Assembly (NCBI GenBank): GCA_016779565.1
Contig: JADHNJ010000001.1
Coordinates: 1-64,000, forward strand
Reading direction: 5' to 3'
Length of the DNA stretch: 64,000 nt
Origin: Pseudomonadales bacterium
GTDB taxonomy: Bacteria > Pseudomonadota > Gammaproteobacteria > Pseudomonadales > Azotimanducaceae
Positions 61,533-64,000 of this stretch are shown here, piece after piece. The notes under the pieces were generated by a model that was not told the DNA's origin, made no database searches, and saw only the letters and a program-made list of their open reading frames with translations. Each line of letters opens with the position of its first letter. Within the stretch, counting starts at the first letter, position 1. A program made the position numbers and the translations under genes.

Positions 61533-63353
61533 ATGCAAAACTTCACGTTATCGAGCAACGAGCAACCTGAGCTGCCTCGTTGCGAGTACCCGCGTCCACG
61601 CCTTGTGCGATCGACTTGGCACAATCTCAATGGCGTCTGGCGGTTTAAACTTGATCCTCGTAACAACGGTGTCGATCAATCTTGGCCTCTTGGCTTACCC
61701 GACCCACAAGACATCATCGTACCGTTTGCGCCGGGAAGCCCCGCCAGTGGTGTGGATTGCCCTCAGGACTGCTTAACAGTCTGGTATGAATGCACCCTAC
61801 CGGAGCTGAATTGGGACAGCGAGGAAATTTTATTACATTTAGGCGCCTCTGATTACCAAACAACCCTGTGGATAAACGGCCAGCACGTGCTCAGCCATTC
61901 AGGCGGCTACACGCCCATCCAGGCAGCCGTTGGCTCGCATCTTATGGAACCGAGCAACCGTCTTGTCGTTAGGGTTAGCGACACCACTTCCTGGCAACAA
62001 CCCAGAGGCAAACAAGCCGGCGATACGCGCTGGCCAATCGACTATGACAGCGTCATTGGCATCTGGCAAACCGTCTGGCTCGAACCTGTGCCTCGTCTCC
62101 GGATCGAGCAAGTCCACTATCATTTCGACCTTTTGCAGTCGACTTTACAACTACGCGTCTTTTTGTCTGAGCACACCGATGCGGAAGTCGAAGTTGATGT
62201 CTTGGGCAATGAGCAACCGACGCACGTTCAATTGGCCAACCGACGTAATGAAGTTCGACTATCAATACCTATGACAGCACCAAGGTTGTGGCAACCGAGT
62301 GATCCTTACCTGTACCCTATCGAAATTCGGATAACTCAAGATCAAACAACAGTTGATTTGGCCAAGAGTTATGTAGGGCTTCGGCAAATCGATGTCAAAG
62401 ATCGAAAGCTCTTACTCAACGGAGAGCCCATCTACCTCCGCGGTATTCTTGATCAAGGTTATTTCCCAGACGGCTGGTATACCGCGACTACCGATGAGGC
62501 TCTAAAGGCCGATGTAGAGCTAACCTTGGCACTCGGCTTTAACCTCGCACGAAAGCATCAAAAAATTGAAGACCCTCGCTATATGTACTGGGCTGACAAG
62601 CTCGGTCTCATGATATGGGCAGAAATGCCCTCGGGTAGAATTTTTTCTAACACGCTCATCACAGATCTTACCGACCAATGGCGCGCCGTGATTCATCGTG
62701 ACCAGGGACACCCTAGCATCATCACTTGGGTGCCCTTTAACGAGTCATGGGGGGTATGGCATCAAGCAGAGCGGCCTGAGCAGCGCGCGTTCGTTGACGC
62801 TATCTATTATCTCACCCGAGCCCTAGATCCAAGCCGGCCAGTGGTCGCCAATGATGGCTGGGAGTACTCAACCGGTGATCTTTGGACACTACATCTTTAC
62901 GACACGACGGCCCAAACCCTCAGCGACCGACTTGCTCAGCTTAATCAAGCGCCCCAAAGCCCGGTGCACGAAAGTGAGCGCCCCCGAGTAGGCGCCTTGC
63001 CTGGCTCAGATCCTCGAGCGCTACCGCTATTGCTTACCGAGTGCGGGGGCATTGGCCTGATCCAACCTGATAGCGCCTATGCCAATACCAACCAAAATGG
63101 TTCTCAACAGTCAGATGTACCTTTCGCTTATGGCGAATTACCCGAGGACGACGCGGCCTTTCTGGTGCGCATTGCCGACCTATTGTCTGCCATCGACGCC
63201 AATCCCCAATTGCGTGGGTTTGTCTGGACTCAGCTGACGGATGTTCAGCAAGAAATTAACGGCCTTGTTACCTTCGACCGTCGCCCAAAGGTCGCCATTG
63301 AAACCCTTAACAGGCTGTTTTCTGTCGTTGGCGAACGGCAACCTTCACCATGA
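61533..63353 (+). CDS. Glycoside hydrolase family 2 protein
   Basis: WHNLNGVWRFKLDP; sugar-binding domain; acid/base motif VPFNESWG and nucleophile context LLLTECGG. Confidence 0.9.
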   Translation: MQNFTLSSNEQPELPRCEYPRPRLVRSTWHNLNGVWRFKLDPRNNGVDQSWPLGLPDPQDIIVPFAPGSPASGVDCPQDCLTVWYECTLPELNWDSEEILLHLGASDYQTTLWINGQHVLSHSGGYTPIQAAVGSHLMEPSNRLVVRVSDTTSWQQPRGKQAGDTRWPIDYDSVIGIWQTVWLEPVPRLRIEQVHYHFDLLQSTLQLRVFLSEHTDAEVEVDVLGNEQPTHVQLANRRNEVRLSIPMTAPRLWQPSDPYLYPIEIRITQDQTTVDLAKSYVGLRQIDVKDRKLLLNGEPIYLRGILDQGYFPDGWYTATTDEALKADVELTLALGFNLARKHQKIEDPRYMYWADKLGLMIWAEMPSGRIFSNTLITDLTDQWRAVIHRDQGHPSIITWVPFNESWGVWHQAERPEQRAFVDAIYYLTRALDPSRPVVANDGWEYSTGDLWTLHLYDTTAQTLSDRLAQLNQAPQSPVHESERPRVGALPGSDPRALPLLLTECGGIGLIQPDSAYANTNQNGSQQSDVPFAYGELPEDDAAFLVRIADLLSAIDANPQLRGFVWTQLTDVQQEINGLVTFDRRPKVAIETLNRLFSVVGERQPSP

Positions 63354-64000
63354 ACAATGTGAGCGAAGCATTCACGGCGCATTGCCAAGCAAGCGGCACT
63401 GCGCAAATTTCTATCAGCAAACACGGGCACCTGTGTTTTGAGCTTCAACTTACAAACGATCCTGTTGATGTCTATGCGGTTCAAAAAGGTATCTTAGCGG
63501 TTCTTATCGGCATAGCCGAAAACCGCTTCTTTCTTGAACGTTACGACGCGATGAACCACATTCTTGAACCTGAATGGACCCAACTCGAAAAACCCGATGA
63601 GGCCAGCTTGTCTGTGGAAACCTTGCTCAACATGACCACTGGCATGGATGACCACCTATGCTTAAACGGCAGAATTGGCCATGACTGGCGTTACAACAAT
63701 GTCGCCTTTCAGTTCCTTAAGCAGGCCCTTGAGATCCAAACAGGGGAAAAGCTCAACGAATTAACTAGGGCATGGTTACTAGAGCCGCTGGGTATCGAAG
63801 ATACCTACTGGCAAGACCGGTCCCCGGATACCGAGGGCCGTGTATTTTCAGCGCTTTATTCAACCGCTTCTTCTCTACGGGTAATCGGTGAGGCCTTGCT
63901 GAATGATGCGTTAATCGACACGGAGTTTAAACAAACACTTTCAACCCCCAGCGCGAGTACCAACCCTGCCTGGCATTTAGGCTGGTGGAACAATGCCGCT
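63350..64000 (+). CDS. Beta-lactamase-fold (serine hydrolase family) protein, truncated by the window end
   Basis: ATG 63350 overlaps the GH2 stop; open to 64000; VYAVQKGILAVLIGIAENRFFLER, LLNMTTGMDD, DWRYNNVAFQFL. Absent from the ORF track because there is no in-window stop. Confidence 0.8.
   Translation, partial: MNNVSEAFTAHCQASGTAQISISKHGHLCFELQLTNDPVDVYAVQKGILAVLIGIAENRFFLERYDAMNHILEPEWTQLEKPDEASLSVETLLNMTTGMDDHLCLNGRIGHDWRYNNVAFQFLKQALEIQTGEKLNELTRAWLLEPLGIEDTYWQDRSPDTEGRVFSALYSTASSLRVIGEALLNDALIDTEFKQTLSTPSASTNPAWHLGWWNNAA

Overview
This 64 kb window looks like a gammaproteobacterial chromosome segment made up almost entirely of core housekeeping genes. I see no phage, transposon, CRISPR or defence cassette. 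Main blocks in order: TolC-family/HtrA; comF; nudC; modABC; srkA; hemJ; syd-aroA; mdh; gltBD; aroB-aroK-pilQPONM; PBP1a; rpmE; priA-SPOR-hslVU-DUF971-ubiE-ubiB-hisI-hisE-tatABC; dtd-pip; typA; a type II glutamine synthetase-ntrB-ntrC; trmL; secB-grxC-rhodanese; gpmI-envC-ctpA; hisA-hisB; tRNA-Gly(CCC); and a variable tail (DMT permease, amidohydrolase, peroxiredoxin, phytanoyl-CoA dioxygenase, pterin dehydratase, GH2, beta-lactamase-fold protein). I found no convincing novel multi-gene system. The best leads are: (1) a telomere-like heptamer array (TTTTGGG)3(TTTTAGG)9 with a canonical G-quadruplex motif between hemJ and syd-aroA; (2) a eukaryote-like GSII enzyme at the position where GSI glnA normally sits before ntrBC, with a near-consensus sigma54 promoter, an NtrC-like site, and a perfect NtrC palindrome before ntrB; (3) a G8 tract at the pilN/pilO junction where loss of one G fuses the two genes in frame; (4) hisH, hisF, ubiJ and argS missing from loci where relatives usually carry them; (5) a beta-lactamase-fold protein with Ala in place of the catalytic Ser. 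All product calls come from reading the translations. No database search was run.
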